From Cellulomonas gelida (lineage in GTDB: Bacteria > Actinomycetota > Actinomycetes > Actinomycetales > Cellulomonadaceae): DNA of 34,945 bases. Below are positions 26,739-34,915 of this stretch, piece after piece. Numbering within the stretch: position 1 is the stretch's first letter; each line of letters opens with the position of its first letter. Below the pieces are notes generated by a model. It was not told where the DNA came from and did no database searches. It saw nothing but the letters and a program-made list of their open reading frames with translations. The position numbers and the translations under genes were made by a program. Where the stretch lies: positions 1 to 34,945 of the forward strand of contig NZ_BJLQ01000037.1 in assembly GCF_006538725.1 (NCBI RefSeq), given 5' to 3'.

Positions 26739-28598
26739 ATGTCGTCGAGCCTGCACCGCCTGCGCCCCGTCTGGGCGGGAGCGGCGACCGACGGCACGGC
26801 AGTGCAGCTCGCCCTGGACGAGATCGGCACGCCGCTCAGCGAGGTCACGTTCGTCGTCGTCGACCTCGAGACGACCGGCGGGACTCCCGCGGAGTGCGCG
26901 ATCACCGAGATCGGTGCGGTCAAGGTGCGCGGCGGGCAGGTGCTGGGCGAGCTCCAGACGCTCGTGGACCCGGGCGGTCCGGTTCCCCCGTTCATCCAGG
27001 TGCTGACCGGGATCACGTCGTCGATGCTCGTCGGGGCGCCGCGGATCGACGAGGTCCTCCCGTCGTTCCTCGAGTTCGCGCGCGACGCGGTGCTCGTCGC
27101 CCACAACGCGCCGTTCGACGTCGGCTTCCTGCGGGCCGCGGCCGCGCGGACCGGGCACGCGTGGCCCGGCTACCGCGTGGTCGACACCGTGCGGCTGGCC
27201 CGCCGCGTCGTGACGCGCGACGAGGCGCCGAACCACAAGCTCAGCACTCTCGCCGCGCTGTTCGGCGCGGCAGTCACCCCCAACCACCGCGCGCTGGACG
27301 ACGCCCGGGCGACGGTCGACGTCCTGCACGCGCTCCTGGCCCGGCTCGGCCCGCTCGGGGTCACGCACCTCGAAGACCTGGCGACCGCGACCGACCCTGT
27401 CCCGCAGGAGGTGCGCCGCAAGCGGACGCTCGCCGACGGTCTGCCGGACGCGCCGGGCGTCTACCTGTTCCGCGGCCCGCACGACGAGGTGCTCTACGTC
27501 GGCACGTCGACGACCTCGCTGCGCACGCGCGTCCGTTCGTACTTCACGTCGTCGGAGAAGCGCAGCCGCATCCAGGAGATGGTGCGGATCGCCGAGCGCG
27601 TCGACCCGGTGGTGTGCGCGACCCCGCTCGAGGCTCGCGTGCGCGAGCTGCGCCTGATCGCGGAGCACTCCCCGCGCTACAACCGCCGCTCGCGCTTCCC
27701 GGAGCGGATGCCCTGGGTCCGGCTGACGAGCGAGCCCTACCCGCGCCTGTCCGTCGTGCGGGAGGTGCGCGACGAGCCTGGCGCCACCTACGTCGGCCCC
27801 TTCGGCTCGCAGGGCGCGGCGACCCTGGCTCTCGAGGCCCTGCAGGAGAGCTTCGCCATCCGGCAGTGCACGCGGCGCCTGCCGCTGGTCGCACCCGCGG
27901 CGGCGTCCGCCTGCGCCCTGGCGGACATGGGCCGGTGCGGCGCCCCCTGCATCGGCGAGCAGGACCAGCACGGCTACGGTGAGGTCGTCGAGCGCGTCCG
28001 CGCCGCGATGCTCGGCGACCCGGCGCCGGTGGTCGCGGCCCACGCGGAACGCATCGAGGCGCTCGTGGACCAGCAGCGTTTCGAGGAGGCCGCGACCGTG
28101 CGCGACCGGCTCGGCGCCTTCCTCCGGGGGGCCGCACGTGCGCAGCGGGTCGGGCCCGTCGCGCGGTGCGCGGAGATCGTGGCGGCACGACGCGCGGACG
28201 ACGGCGGCTGGGAGATCGTGCTCGTGCGCCACGGCAGGCTCGCGGCGACCGCACGCGTGGACCGGATGACCGACCCGCGTCCGACGATCGCGACGCTGCG
28301 CACCACGGCCGAGCACGTCGCGGCACCGGTCGCTCCTGCGCCCGCGGCGCACCCCGAGGAGGCGGACCTGGTCCTGGACTGGCTGGAGCGACCGGGCGTG
28401 CGGATCGTCGACGTCGTCGGCACGTGGGCGCTGCCCGTGCGCACCGCGCTCGGCGACGTCGAACCCGCCGCCGCCATCGCGGCGCACGCAGCCGCCGTCC
28501 TCGGGCGCCCGGCGCCGAGGCCCGCCGACCGCCCCCACGCCGAGGCACCCGGGTCGGTCGACCTGACGCGCCACGCGGCGATGCCTCGCACGGCGTGA
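26739..28598 (+). CDS. DEDDh exonuclease fused to a UvrC-like GIY-YIG nuclease (Rv2191-like)
   Basis: Likely a DNA repair or nucleic-acid processing nuclease of 619 residues. Residues about 36-205 form a DnaQ-type 3'-5' exonuclease with all four acids and the His: VVVDLETTGG, the AHNAPFDVGF motif and NHRALDDARAT. Residues about 235-310 are a GIY-YIG domain: DAPGVYLFRGPHDEVLYVGTS and RTRVRSYF. A UvrC-like middle follows with four cysteines (RQC, SAC, GRC, APC) equivalent to those that bind an iron-sulfur cluster in UvrC, then a UVR motif (IEALVDQQRFEEAATVRDRL). The RNase H-like 5' nuclease and helix-hairpin-helix modules of full UvrC are not seen. This makes it closer to Cho with an added exonuclease. 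It matches Rv2191 by position. The earlier in-frame extension has no start signal. Confidence 0.9.
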   Translation: MSSSLHRLRPVWAGAATDGTAVQLALDEIGTPLSEVTFVVVDLETTGGTPAECAITEIGAVKVRGGQVLGELQTLVDPGGPVPPFIQVLTGITSSMLVGAPRIDEVLPSFLEFARDAVLVAHNAPFDVGFLRAAAARTGHAWPGYRVVDTVRLARRVVTRDEAPNHKLSTLAALFGAAVTPNHRALDDARATVDVLHALLARLGPLGVTHLEDLATATDPVPQEVRRKRTLADGLPDAPGVYLFRGPHDEVLYVGTSTTSLRTRVRSYFTSSEKRSRIQEMVRIAERVDPVVCATPLEARVRELRLIAEHSPRYNRRSRFPERMPWVRLTSEPYPRLSVVREVRDEPGATYVGPFGSQGAATLALEALQESFAIRQCTRRLPLVAPAAASACALADMGRCGAPCIGEQDQHGYGEVVERVRAAMLGDPAPVVAAHAERIEALVDQQRFEEAATVRDRLGAFLRGAARAQRVGPVARCAEIVAARRADDGGWEIVLVRHGRLAATARVDRMTDPRPTIATLRTTAEHVAAPVAPAPAAHPEEADLVLDWLERPGVRIVDVVGTWALPVRTALGDVEPAAAIAAHAAAVLGRPAPRPADRPHAEAPGSVDLTRHAAMPRTA

Positions 28599-28622
28599 GC
28601 GGGTCGCGGCATGATGACCACC

Positions 28623-28904
28623 ATGCTGACCGCCATCGTCCTCATCGAGACCGACGCCGCGCGCATCCCCGAGGTGGCCTCCGCGATCGCCGACATCCGC
28701 GGCGTGAGCGAGGTCTACTCCGTGACTGGCGAGGTCGACCTCATCGCCCTCGTCCGTGTGCGTGAGCACGACGACCTCGCCGACGTCATCGCCGACCGCG
28801 TGAGCAAGGTCGAGGGTGTGCTCCGCACCCAGACGTACATCGCCTTCCGCACGTACAGCCAGCACGACCTCGACCAGGCGTTCGCTCTGGGGCTCGAGGA
28901 CTGA
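28623..28904 (+). CDS. Stand-alone Lrp/AsnC ligand-binding (RAM) domain protein
   Basis: 93 residues comprising only the effector/oligomerisation domain of Lrp/AsnC regulators: MLTAIVLIETDAARIPEVAS, GVSEVYSVTGEVDLIALVRV, DLADVIADRVSKVEGVLRTQ, YIAFRTYSQHDLDQAFALGL. No DNA-binding helix-turn-helix is present or encoded upstream. Such small proteins may bind amino acids and partner with full-length regulators. ATG 28623 was chosen because homologues begin M(L/I)TAIVLI; ATG 28611 would add four residues. CATGAT seven bases before the start could be a leaderless -10, though its first base is off consensus. Convergent with trpD. Confidence 0.85.
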   Translation: MLTAIVLIETDAARIPEVASAIADIRGVSEVYSVTGEVDLIALVRVREHDDLADVIADRVSKVEGVLRTQTYIAFRTYSQHDLDQAFALGLED

Positions 28905-28956
28905 GGGCGCGCCGGACCGACCACGGACGACAGACTGCGCCGACGCGCGGTGCGGA

Positions 28957-30000
28957 CTACGCGCTCGCGCGCTGCCAGCGCTCCAGGGCCGCTCGCGCGT
29001 CGCCGCTGTCGACCGAGGCGCGAGCGTGCTCGACCCCAGCAGCGAGCCGCTCGAGCAGCATCCCCTCGCCCGTCCCTGCCAGGGTGCCGTCCGCGACGAG
29101 CGCGGCCGCCGCGTTGAGCAGCACGGTCTCGCGCACCGCCCCGGGCTGACCATCGAGCAGGGCACGGGCGACACCGGCGTTGTGGGCCGCGTCGGCACCG
29201 CGGAGCGCCGCGAGCTCGACCCGCTCGACACCCAGCTCGCCCCAGTCGACGAGGTGCTCGGTGACCGCGCCGCCCCTGACCTCCCAGATGCGCGTCGAGT
29301 CGGTGGGCGCGATCTCGTCGAGCCCGTCCTCACCACGGAAGACCAGAGCGCTGGTCCCCCGACGGGCGAGCACGCCCGCGATGAGCGGGCCCATGCGCCC
29401 GTCGCCGACGCCGATCGCGGCGGACGCCGGCTGCGCCGGGTTGGTGAGCGGGCCGAGAAAGTTGAACGCGGTGGCGATGCCGAGCCCCGCGCGCGCGACC
29501 GCGGTGTGCCGGAACGACGGGTGGAAGACCTGCGCGAAGCAGAACGTGATGCCGGCCTCGGCCGCGATCTGCGCGACGCGCTCGGGCGAGTGGTCCAGCC
29601 GGATGCCGAGCTGCTCGAGCACGTCCGCTGAGCCCGACGACGACGAGGCCGCGCGGTTGCCGTGCTTGACGACACGCAGCCCCGTGCCGGCGATCACGAG
29701 CGCGGCCATCGTGGAGATGTTGACGGTGTGCGCGCGGTCGCCGCCGGTCCCGACGATGTCGACGCTGCGGCCGGGCACCTCGATGCGCTGGGCGTGCGCG
29801 AGCATCGTCTCGGCGAGGCCGGACAGCTCGTCGACCGTCTCCCCCTTGGCGCGCAACCCGACCAGGAAACCGGCGATCTGCACGGGTGACGCCTCACCGC
29901 GCATGATCTCGTCCATCGCCCAGGACGCCTGCGCGGACGTCAGGTCCTGCCGCGCGACGAGCCCGGTGAGCAGGTCCGGCCAGGTGAAGGCGCTGCTCAT
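28957..30000 (-). CDS. trpD: Anthranilate phosphoribosyltransferase
   Basis: Transfers the phosphoribosyl group of PRPP to anthranilate in tryptophan synthesis. It has 347 residues, normal for TrpD. The PRPP site is [26 protein letters not shown]. The anthranilate and metal regions are [52 protein letters not shown] and the acidic [11 protein letters not shown]. The ATG overlaps the receiver-domain stop (ATGA), so the two are probably translationally coupled. It stands apart from other trp genes, as in M. tuberculosis (Rv2192c). A link to the class II DAHP synthase 10 kb away is functional only. Confidence 0.95.
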   Translation of the reverse strand: MSSAFTWPDLLTGLVARQDLTSAQASWAMDEIMRGEASPVQIAGFLVGLRAKGETVDELSGLAETMLAHAQRIEVPGRSVDIVGTGGDRAHTVNISTMAALVIAGTGLRVVKHGNRAASSSSGSADVLEQLGIRLDHSPERVAQIAAEAGITFCFAQVFHPSFRHTAVARAGLGIATAFNFLGPLTNPAQPASAAIGVGDGRMGPLIAGVLARRGTSALVFRGEDGLDEIAPTDSTRIWEVRGGAVTEHLVDWGELGVERVELAALRGADAAHNAGVARALLDGQPGAVRETVLLNAAAALVADGTLAGTGEGMLLERLAAGVEHARASVDSGDARAALERWQRASA

Positions 30001-30422
30001 CCCGCGACGGCCCGCGACGCCAGGAGATCGACGACCGCGGTGTGGAGCTCGCGCGGGTCGAGCGGGCGGCTCACGGTCGCGTCGGCGTTGGACCACGAGG
30101 CGAGCCAGGCGTCCTGCGGCCGGCCGGTCAGGACGAGCACGGGAGGGCAGCGGTAGACCTCCTCCTTGAGCTGACGGCCCAGACCCATGCCGCCGAGCTT
30201 GTCGGCCTCGCCGTCGAGGACGAGCAGGTCCACGCCCCCGGCCTCGGTCGTCGCGACCACCGCTGCGGGCGTCGCGGTCTCGACCCACTCGATCTCAGGC
30301 GCGCCGTGCTCGAGCCGCGGGCCGATCGCGAGCCTGACCTGCGCGCGCACGTCGACGTCGTCGCTGTAGAGGACGATCCGCGGTCCGTGGGTCGCGGCGG
30401 CTGGGTCGTGCGCGGTGCTCAT
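29997..30422 (-). CDS. Stand-alone receiver-domain (response-regulator-like) protein
   Basis: 141 residues with a single receiver domain and no output domain. The acidic pocket is D21-D22 (YSDDVDV), the phospho-acceptor is D70 (LLVLDGEAD), and the switch Thr is T99 (VLVLTGRP). The invariant Lys before Pro in the last beta-strand loop is replaced by Arg: SRPLDP, R119. This may weaken phosphorylation chemistry or make it phosphorylation-independent. ATG 30422 has AGGA six bases upstream; further upstream frame is unsupported. It overlaps trpD by four bases. No histidine kinase is nearby. The role is unknown; coupling to trpD is probably positional. Confidence 0.8.
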   Translation of the reverse strand: MSTAHDPAAATHGPRIVLYSDDVDVRAQVRLAIGPRLEHGAPEIEWVETATPAAVVATTEAGGVDLLVLDGEADKLGGMGLGRQLKEEVYRCPPVLVLTGRPQDAWLASWSNADATVSRPLDPRELHTAVVDLLASRAVAG

Positions 30423-30554
30423 CTGGGTCCTCACTCGTCTCGGCAGGCGTCGTGAAGCATCTTGGCACGGCGTGATGCAGGACACGACGAGGCGTCCGGC
30501 ACGAGCGTGCCGACACGTCGCCCGCAGCATGATCACGGGCCTCGCACAGGGCTC

Positions 30555-30582
30555 TCACACGGTCACGATCCTGACGGTGTGA
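30555..30582. promoter_or_regulatory. 28-bp inverted repeat between the receiver gene and ctaE
   Basis: Arms TCACACGGTCA and TGACGGTGTGA pair at 10 of 11 positions around the 6-bp spacer CGATCC. It lies about 55 bp before the ctaE -10 and about 130 bp before the receiver-gene start on the other strand. Long arms suggest binding of a dimeric regulator at a respiratory operon, or an RNA hairpin if it is transcribed. Confidence 0.55.
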
Positions 30583-30636
30583 CATTTACCGCCCGGCACG
30601 CGTGGGTCCAATGGCCCATGCGGGCGCTCCATCCGC

Positions 30637-30642
30637 CATAAT
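30637..30642 (+). promoter_or_regulatory. Candidate -10 of ctaE
   Basis: CATAAT, five of six bases from consensus, seven bases before the chosen GTG; no ribosome binding site, so possibly leaderless. Confidence 0.45.
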
Positions 30643-30649
30643 GGCGACC

Positions 30650-31288
30650 GTGTCGACCGCAACGGCTGCCCCTCGCACCGCCCCCCACGTGAGCGTCAAC
30701 CGACCGAACCCAGTGTCGGTCGGGACGATCGTGTGGCTGGCCAGCGAGCTCATGTTCTTCGCCGGCCTCTTCGCCATGTACTTCACGGTGCGTGCCGCCG
30801 TCCCTGACGAGTTCGCCGAGCAGACCGCGAAGCTCAACCTCACGTTCGCGGCGATCAACACGACCGTCCTGGTGCTGTCGTCGGTGACGTGCCAGATGGG
30901 CGTGTGGGCCGCCGAGCGCTTCCAGCCGGTGCGCAGCGGCTCGCTGCTGCAGGTCAACCGCTGGGGCATGAACGAGTGGATGACGCTGACCTACCTCATG
31001 GGCGCGTTCTTCATCGGGGGCCAGATCTTCGAGTACGCCGAGCTCGTCGAGCACGGCCTGACGATCTCCTCGAGCCCGTACGGCTCCGTCTTCTTCCTCA
31101 CGACCGGCTTCCACGGGCTGCACGTCGTCGGCGGCCTGATCGCCTTCCTGTTCCTGCTGGGCCGGTCGTTCTCGGCCAAGCGGTTCGGTCACCACGAGGC
31201 GACCACCGCGATCGTGACGTCGTACTACTGGCACTTCGTCGACGTCGTCTGGATCGCGCTGTTCGCGGTCATCTACCTGCTGCGCTGA
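30650..31288 (+). CDS. ctaE: Cytochrome c oxidase subunit III
   Basis: Structural subunit of the aa3 oxidase in the cytoplasmic membrane. In actinobacteria the oxidase forms a supercomplex with the bcc complex encoded directly downstream. The protein has 212 residues with five hydrophobic segments: [20 protein letters not shown], a second at [56 protein letters not shown] with the conserved His residues, and [20 protein letters not shown]. The GTG at 30650 gives the common STATA-type N terminus; ATG 30641 in frame would add three residues but sits within the -10. First gene of ctaE-qcrC-qcrA-qcrB, the same order as Rv2193-Rv2196. Confidence 0.93.
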   Translation: MSTATAAPRTAPHVSVNRPNPVSVGTIVWLASELMFFAGLFAMYFTVRAAVPDEFAEQTAKLNLTFAAINTTVLVLSSVTCQMGVWAAERFQPVRSGSLLQVNRWGMNEWMTLTYLMGAFFIGGQIFEYAELVEHGLTISSSPYGSVFFLTTGFHGLHVVGGLIAFLFLLGRSFSAKRFGHHEATTAIVTSYYWHFVDVVWIALFAVIYLLR

Positions 31289-31338
31289 GCCGCACGCCCC
31301 GCCCCACTGACCCACCGAAGCGAGACGAGGACCGATCC

Positions 31339-32124
31339 GTGAAGGCACTCGCAGCCCGCAGGCACGACCGGCGCGCACCCGCGATGCTGCTCCTGCTGGC
31401 GCTGCTGCTCGTCGGTGCGGTGTACGCGGTGGTCGCCCCTTCGTCGGCCGAGGCCGTCACGAAGACCGCGACCGCTGACGACATCACCGCCGGCGAGAAG
31501 CTGTTCCAGGCCAACTGCTCCACCTGCCACGGACCGTCCGCGTCCGGCACCGACAGCGCGCCGTCCCTCATCGGCGTGGGCGCCGCCGCGGTCGACTTCC
31601 AGGTCGGCACAGGCCGCATGCCCATGCAGATGAGCGGCCCGCAGGCACAGGCCAAGCCGGTGCAGTTCACCGACGAGCAGATCGGCCAGCTCGCCGCCTA
31701 CGTCGCGACGCTCGGTGCCGGCCCGGCCATCCCCACCGCGGAGATGGTCGACCCCGCGCTCGGCAACCCCGCGTCCGGCATGGCCCTGTTCCGCACCAAC
31801 TGCGCGATGTGCCACAACGCCGCTGGCGCCGGTGGCGCGCTCTCGCAGGGCAAGTTCGCGCCGAACCTGTGGGAGACGACGCCCACGCACCTCTACGAGG
31901 CGATGCTCACGGGCCCGCAGTCGATGCCGGTCTTCAACGACGCGAACCTCACGCCCGAGGAGAAGCGCGACATCATCGCGTTCATCGACGAGCAGGGCGA
32001 GGGTTCACCGGGCGGTCTCGACCTCGGCTCGCTCGGTCCCGTGAGCGAGGGCCTGTGGGCCTGGGTCGTCGGCCTCGGCCTGCTGCTCGGCATCTCTGTC
32101 TGGATCGGAGCGAAGTCCTCGTGA
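31339..32124 (+). CDS. qcrC: Dihaem cytochrome c subunit of the bcc complex
   Basis: Carries electrons from the bc1-type complex to the oxidase, replacing a soluble cytochrome c in actinobacteria. It has 261 residues. An N-terminal membrane helix (16-33) is followed by two haem c sites, CSTCH (60-64) and CAMCH (155-159). Candidate axial Met residues lie in GRMPMQM and the SMPVF region. A C-terminal anchor helix (WAWVVGLGLLLGISVWIGA) ends the protein, so the haem domains face outward. The GTG at 31339 has GAGG upstream. The stop overlaps qcrA by four bases. Confidence 0.95.
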   Translation: MKALAARRHDRRAPAMLLLLALLLVGAVYAVVAPSSAEAVTKTATADDITAGEKLFQANCSTCHGPSASGTDSAPSLIGVGAAAVDFQVGTGRMPMQMSGPQAQAKPVQFTDEQIGQLAAYVATLGAGPAIPTAEMVDPALGNPASGMALFRTNCAMCHNAAGAGGALSQGKFAPNLWETTPTHLYEAMLTGPQSMPVFNDANLTPEEKRDIIAFIDEQGEGSPGGLDLGSLGPVSEGLWAWVVGLGLLLGISVWIGAKSS

Positions 32125-33167
32125 GCACCCCCCACGACCACGACCGCGACCTCGCGGTGCACGGCGACGGCCACAGCGAGCTGCCCGCGCGGTTCGACAA
32201 CCCGGGACTGCACGAGCACCAGCCCCGCCAGGCGGACATCGACCCGAAGACCAACAAGCGCGTCGAGCGCCAGGTCCTCGCGCTGTTCACGCTCTCGATC
32301 CTGGGCACGATCGCCGTCATCTGGGCCTACTTCGCCCTCCCCCCGGGCGACACCGTCGGCTCGATGCGCCTGTCCAACCTGGTGCTCGGCCTCGGGCTCG
32401 CGGTGTGCCTGCTCGGCATCGGCATCGGCGGGAACTACTACATCAAGGTCCTCATGAGCAATCGTGAGTACGTCGAGGAGCGCCACGAGCTGCGCTCGTC
32501 CGACGAGACCCGCGAGATCGCCGTGCAGATGCTCAAGGACGGCGGCGAGGACTCCGGCCTCACGCGGCGCGGTGCGCTCGTCGGAGCCGGCGTGACCGCG
32601 CTCGCCCTCTTTCCCCTGTCCATCCTCGTGCCGCTGATCGGCAACGTGGGCGAGGACTGGAACGTGCGCAAGTTCAAGCACACGATGTGGAAGAAGGGCA
32701 CGCGCCTGCACACCGACCCGACGAACCGTCCGATCAAGGCGTCGGACGTGACGATCGGCGACGTGTGGCACGTCATCCCCGACGGTCTCGACAAGGTCGA
32801 GCACGGCATGCTCGACGAGAAGGCCAAGGCGATCGTGCTGCTGGTCCGCATGGACCCGCGCGACATCAAGTCGGACCAGTCCCCCGAGGGCGAGACCTGG
32901 GGGCACGAGGGCATCGTCGCGTACTCGAAGGTCTGCACCCATGTCGGATGCCCCGTCGCTCTGTACGAGCAGCAGACGCACCACCTGCTGTGCCCGTGCC
33001 ACCAGTCGACGTTCGACGTGGCCGACAGCTGCAAGGTCGTGTTCGGCCCGGCGAAGCGCCCGCTGCCGCAGCTGCCGATCACCGTCGACGACGAGGGCTA
33101 CCTGATCGCGCAGAGTGACTTCGCCGAGCCCATCGGCCCGAGCTTCTGGGAGCGTGCGACCAAGTGA
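32121..33167 (+). CDS. qcrA: Rieske iron-sulfur subunit of the bcc complex
   Basis: Accepts electrons from menaquinol at the Qo site through a 2Fe-2S cluster. It has 348 residues with the long actinobacterial N terminus. A His-rich tail is followed by three membrane helices (about 52-72, 84-102 and 152-173) rather than the usual one. Cluster ligands are C272 and H274 (VCTHVGC) and C291 and H294 (CPCHQSTF), with C277 and C293 available for the disulfide. GTG overlaps the qcrC stop, and the stop overlaps qcrB (GTGA at both junctions), which favours equal subunit synthesis. Confidence 0.95.
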   Translation: MSTPHDHDRDLAVHGDGHSELPARFDNPGLHEHQPRQADIDPKTNKRVERQVLALFTLSILGTIAVIWAYFALPPGDTVGSMRLSNLVLGLGLAVCLLGIGIGGNYYIKVLMSNREYVEERHELRSSDETREIAVQMLKDGGEDSGLTRRGALVGAGVTALALFPLSILVPLIGNVGEDWNVRKFKHTMWKKGTRLHTDPTNRPIKASDVTIGDVWHVIPDGLDKVEHGMLDEKAKAIVLLVRMDPRDIKSDQSPEGETWGHEGIVAYSKVCTHVGCPVALYEQQTHHLLCPCHQSTFDVADSCKVVFGPAKRPLPQLPITVDDEGYLIAQSDFAEPIGPSFWERATK

Positions 33168-34891
33168 GCGACCTCAAGACTCCCCCGACCCGCACGGCGA
33201 AGGCGGCCGGCGCCACGGCCGACTACCTCGACCAGCGCACCGGCATCGGCGGCGCGGTCAAGTTCTTCGCGCGCAAGGTCTTCCCGGACCACTGGTCCTT
33301 CTTCCTCGGCGAGATCGCGCTCTACAGCTTCGTCACGCTGCTGATCTCGGGCGTGTTCCTGACGCTGTTCTTCGTCCCGAGCATGGCCGAGACGCATTAC
33401 GAGGGCCCGTGGCCGTCGATGAACGGCGTCGAGATGTCCGAGGCCATGGCCTCGACGCTGCGCCTGTCGTTCGAGGTGCGCGGCGGCCTGCTCATGCGGC
33501 AGATCCACCACTGGGCGGCGCTCATCTTCATGGCGTCGATCGTCGTGCACATGATGCGCGTGTTCTTCACGGGCGCGTTCCGCAAGCCGCGCGAGATCAA
33601 CTGGGTGGTCGGCTTCGTGCTGATGATCCTGGGGCTCGCCGCCGGATTCTCTGGCTACTCGCTGCCCGACGACGTGCTCTCCGGCAACGGTCTGCGGATC
33701 ACCGACGGTGTCGTCAAGGCGATCCCGATCCTCGGCTCGTTCCTGTCGTACTTCGTCTTCGGTGGCGAGTTCCCGGGCCACGACCTGATCCCCCGGCTGT
33801 TCACGGTGCACATCCTGCTCGTGCCCGGGTTGATCCTCGCGCTCGTCGGGCTCCACCTGTTCCTCATGGTGATGCACAAGCACACGCAGTACCCGGGCTC
33901 GGGCCGGACGAACTCGAACGTCGTCGGCTTCCCCGCTCTCCCGGCGTATGCGGGCAAGCTGATGTTCAACCTCTTCGTGGTGTTCGGCGTGATCGCGCTC
34001 ATGGCGGGCACGATGTCGATCAACCCCGTCTGGAACTACGGCCCGTACGATCCGTCGCCCGTCTCCGCGGGAGCCCAGCCGGACTGGTACATGCTGTTCC
34101 TCGAGGGTGCGCTACGCCTCATGCCAGGGCAGACCGAGTTCATGATCGGGCAGTACACGCTCAGCCTGAACGTCCTGATCCCGGCGATGATCGTGCCGGG
34201 CATCCTGTTCACGCTGCTCGCCGCGTACCCGTTCATCGAGGCGTTCGCGACGGGCGACAAGAACGAGCACCACGTGCTCGACCGCCCGCGCAACCGCCCG
34301 TTCCGGACCGCGTTCGGCGTGTCGCTGCTCGTGGCGTTCGCGATCCTCGTGCTCGCCGGCTCCAACGACCTGATCGCGACGCACTTCCACCTCTCGATCA
34401 ACGACATCACCTGGGCCTTCCGGGTGCTGCTGTTCGTCGGCCCGTGGCTCTCGTTCGTGATCACCAAGCGCGTGTGCTTGGGGCTGCAGCGCAAGGACCG
34501 CGAGCTGGTGCTCCACGGGCACGAGACGGGTCGCATCGTGCGGTACGCCTCCGGTGAGTACATCGAGGTGCACAAGCCGCTCGACGCGCACGAGCGCTGG
34601 CTGCGCGTGCAGCACGAGGCCGTCCGGCCGCTCGAGATCGAACCGGCGGAGGACTCGCGCGGCGTGCGCCGCAAGGGCTACCGCACCGACCGGCTGCGCC
34701 AGCGGCTCTCGCAGGTGTTCTACGAGGACCGCGTCGAGCCGGTGACGCCCGCCGAGCTCGCGGCCGCACACGCCGCGCACGGTGGCCACGCCGACCACGA
34801 GATCGACGCGAGCCACACGCCCGTGCAGGTCGGCGCAGGCAGCACCACCGATCCAGCATCCGAGACCACGCCCGACGGGCGGAATCGCTGA
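33164..34891 (+). CDS. qcrB: Cytochrome b subunit of the bcc complex
   Basis: Membrane core of the menaquinol:cytochrome c reductase. It has 575 residues. Haem b ligands are expected among H115/H116 and H129 (RQIHHWAALIFMASIVVHMM) and H216 and H231 (FTVHILLVPG, VGLHLFLMVMHKH). The Qo motif is PDWY (306-309) instead of the mitochondrial PEWY. Eight or nine hydrophobic helices are followed by a hydrophilic C-terminal extension of about 120 residues, ending in a His/Ala-rich HAAHGGHADHEIDASH and typical of actinobacteria. The GTG overlaps the qcrA stop. A strong terminator follows, so the operon seems to end here. Confidence 0.95.
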   Translation: MSDLKTPPTRTAKAAGATADYLDQRTGIGGAVKFFARKVFPDHWSFFLGEIALYSFVTLLISGVFLTLFFVPSMAETHYEGPWPSMNGVEMSEAMASTLRLSFEVRGGLLMRQIHHWAALIFMASIVVHMMRVFFTGAFRKPREINWVVGFVLMILGLAAGFSGYSLPDDVLSGNGLRITDGVVKAIPILGSFLSYFVFGGEFPGHDLIPRLFTVHILLVPGLILALVGLHLFLMVMHKHTQYPGSGRTNSNVVGFPALPAYAGKLMFNLFVVFGVIALMAGTMSINPVWNYGPYDPSPVSAGAQPDWYMLFLEGALRLMPGQTEFMIGQYTLSLNVLIPAMIVPGILFTLLAAYPFIEAFATGDKNEHHVLDRPRNRPFRTAFGVSLLVAFAILVLAGSNDLIATHFHLSINDITWAFRVLLFVGPWLSFVITKRVCLGLQRKDRELVLHGHETGRIVRYASGEYIEVHKPLDAHERWLRVQHEAVRPLEIEPAEDSRGVRRKGYRTDRLRQRLSQVFYEDRVEPVTPAELAAAHAAHGGHADHEIDASHTPVQVGAGSTTDPASETTPDGRNR

Positions 34892-34915
34892 TCCTGGACG
34901 AGAGTTGACCGAGTC

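Noticed and set aside
30571..30590. CRP/GlxR site (TGTGA-N6-TCACA) before ctaE
   Set aside because: TGTGA is present but there is no TCACA at the required spacing downstream; the larger inverted repeat explains the motif better.
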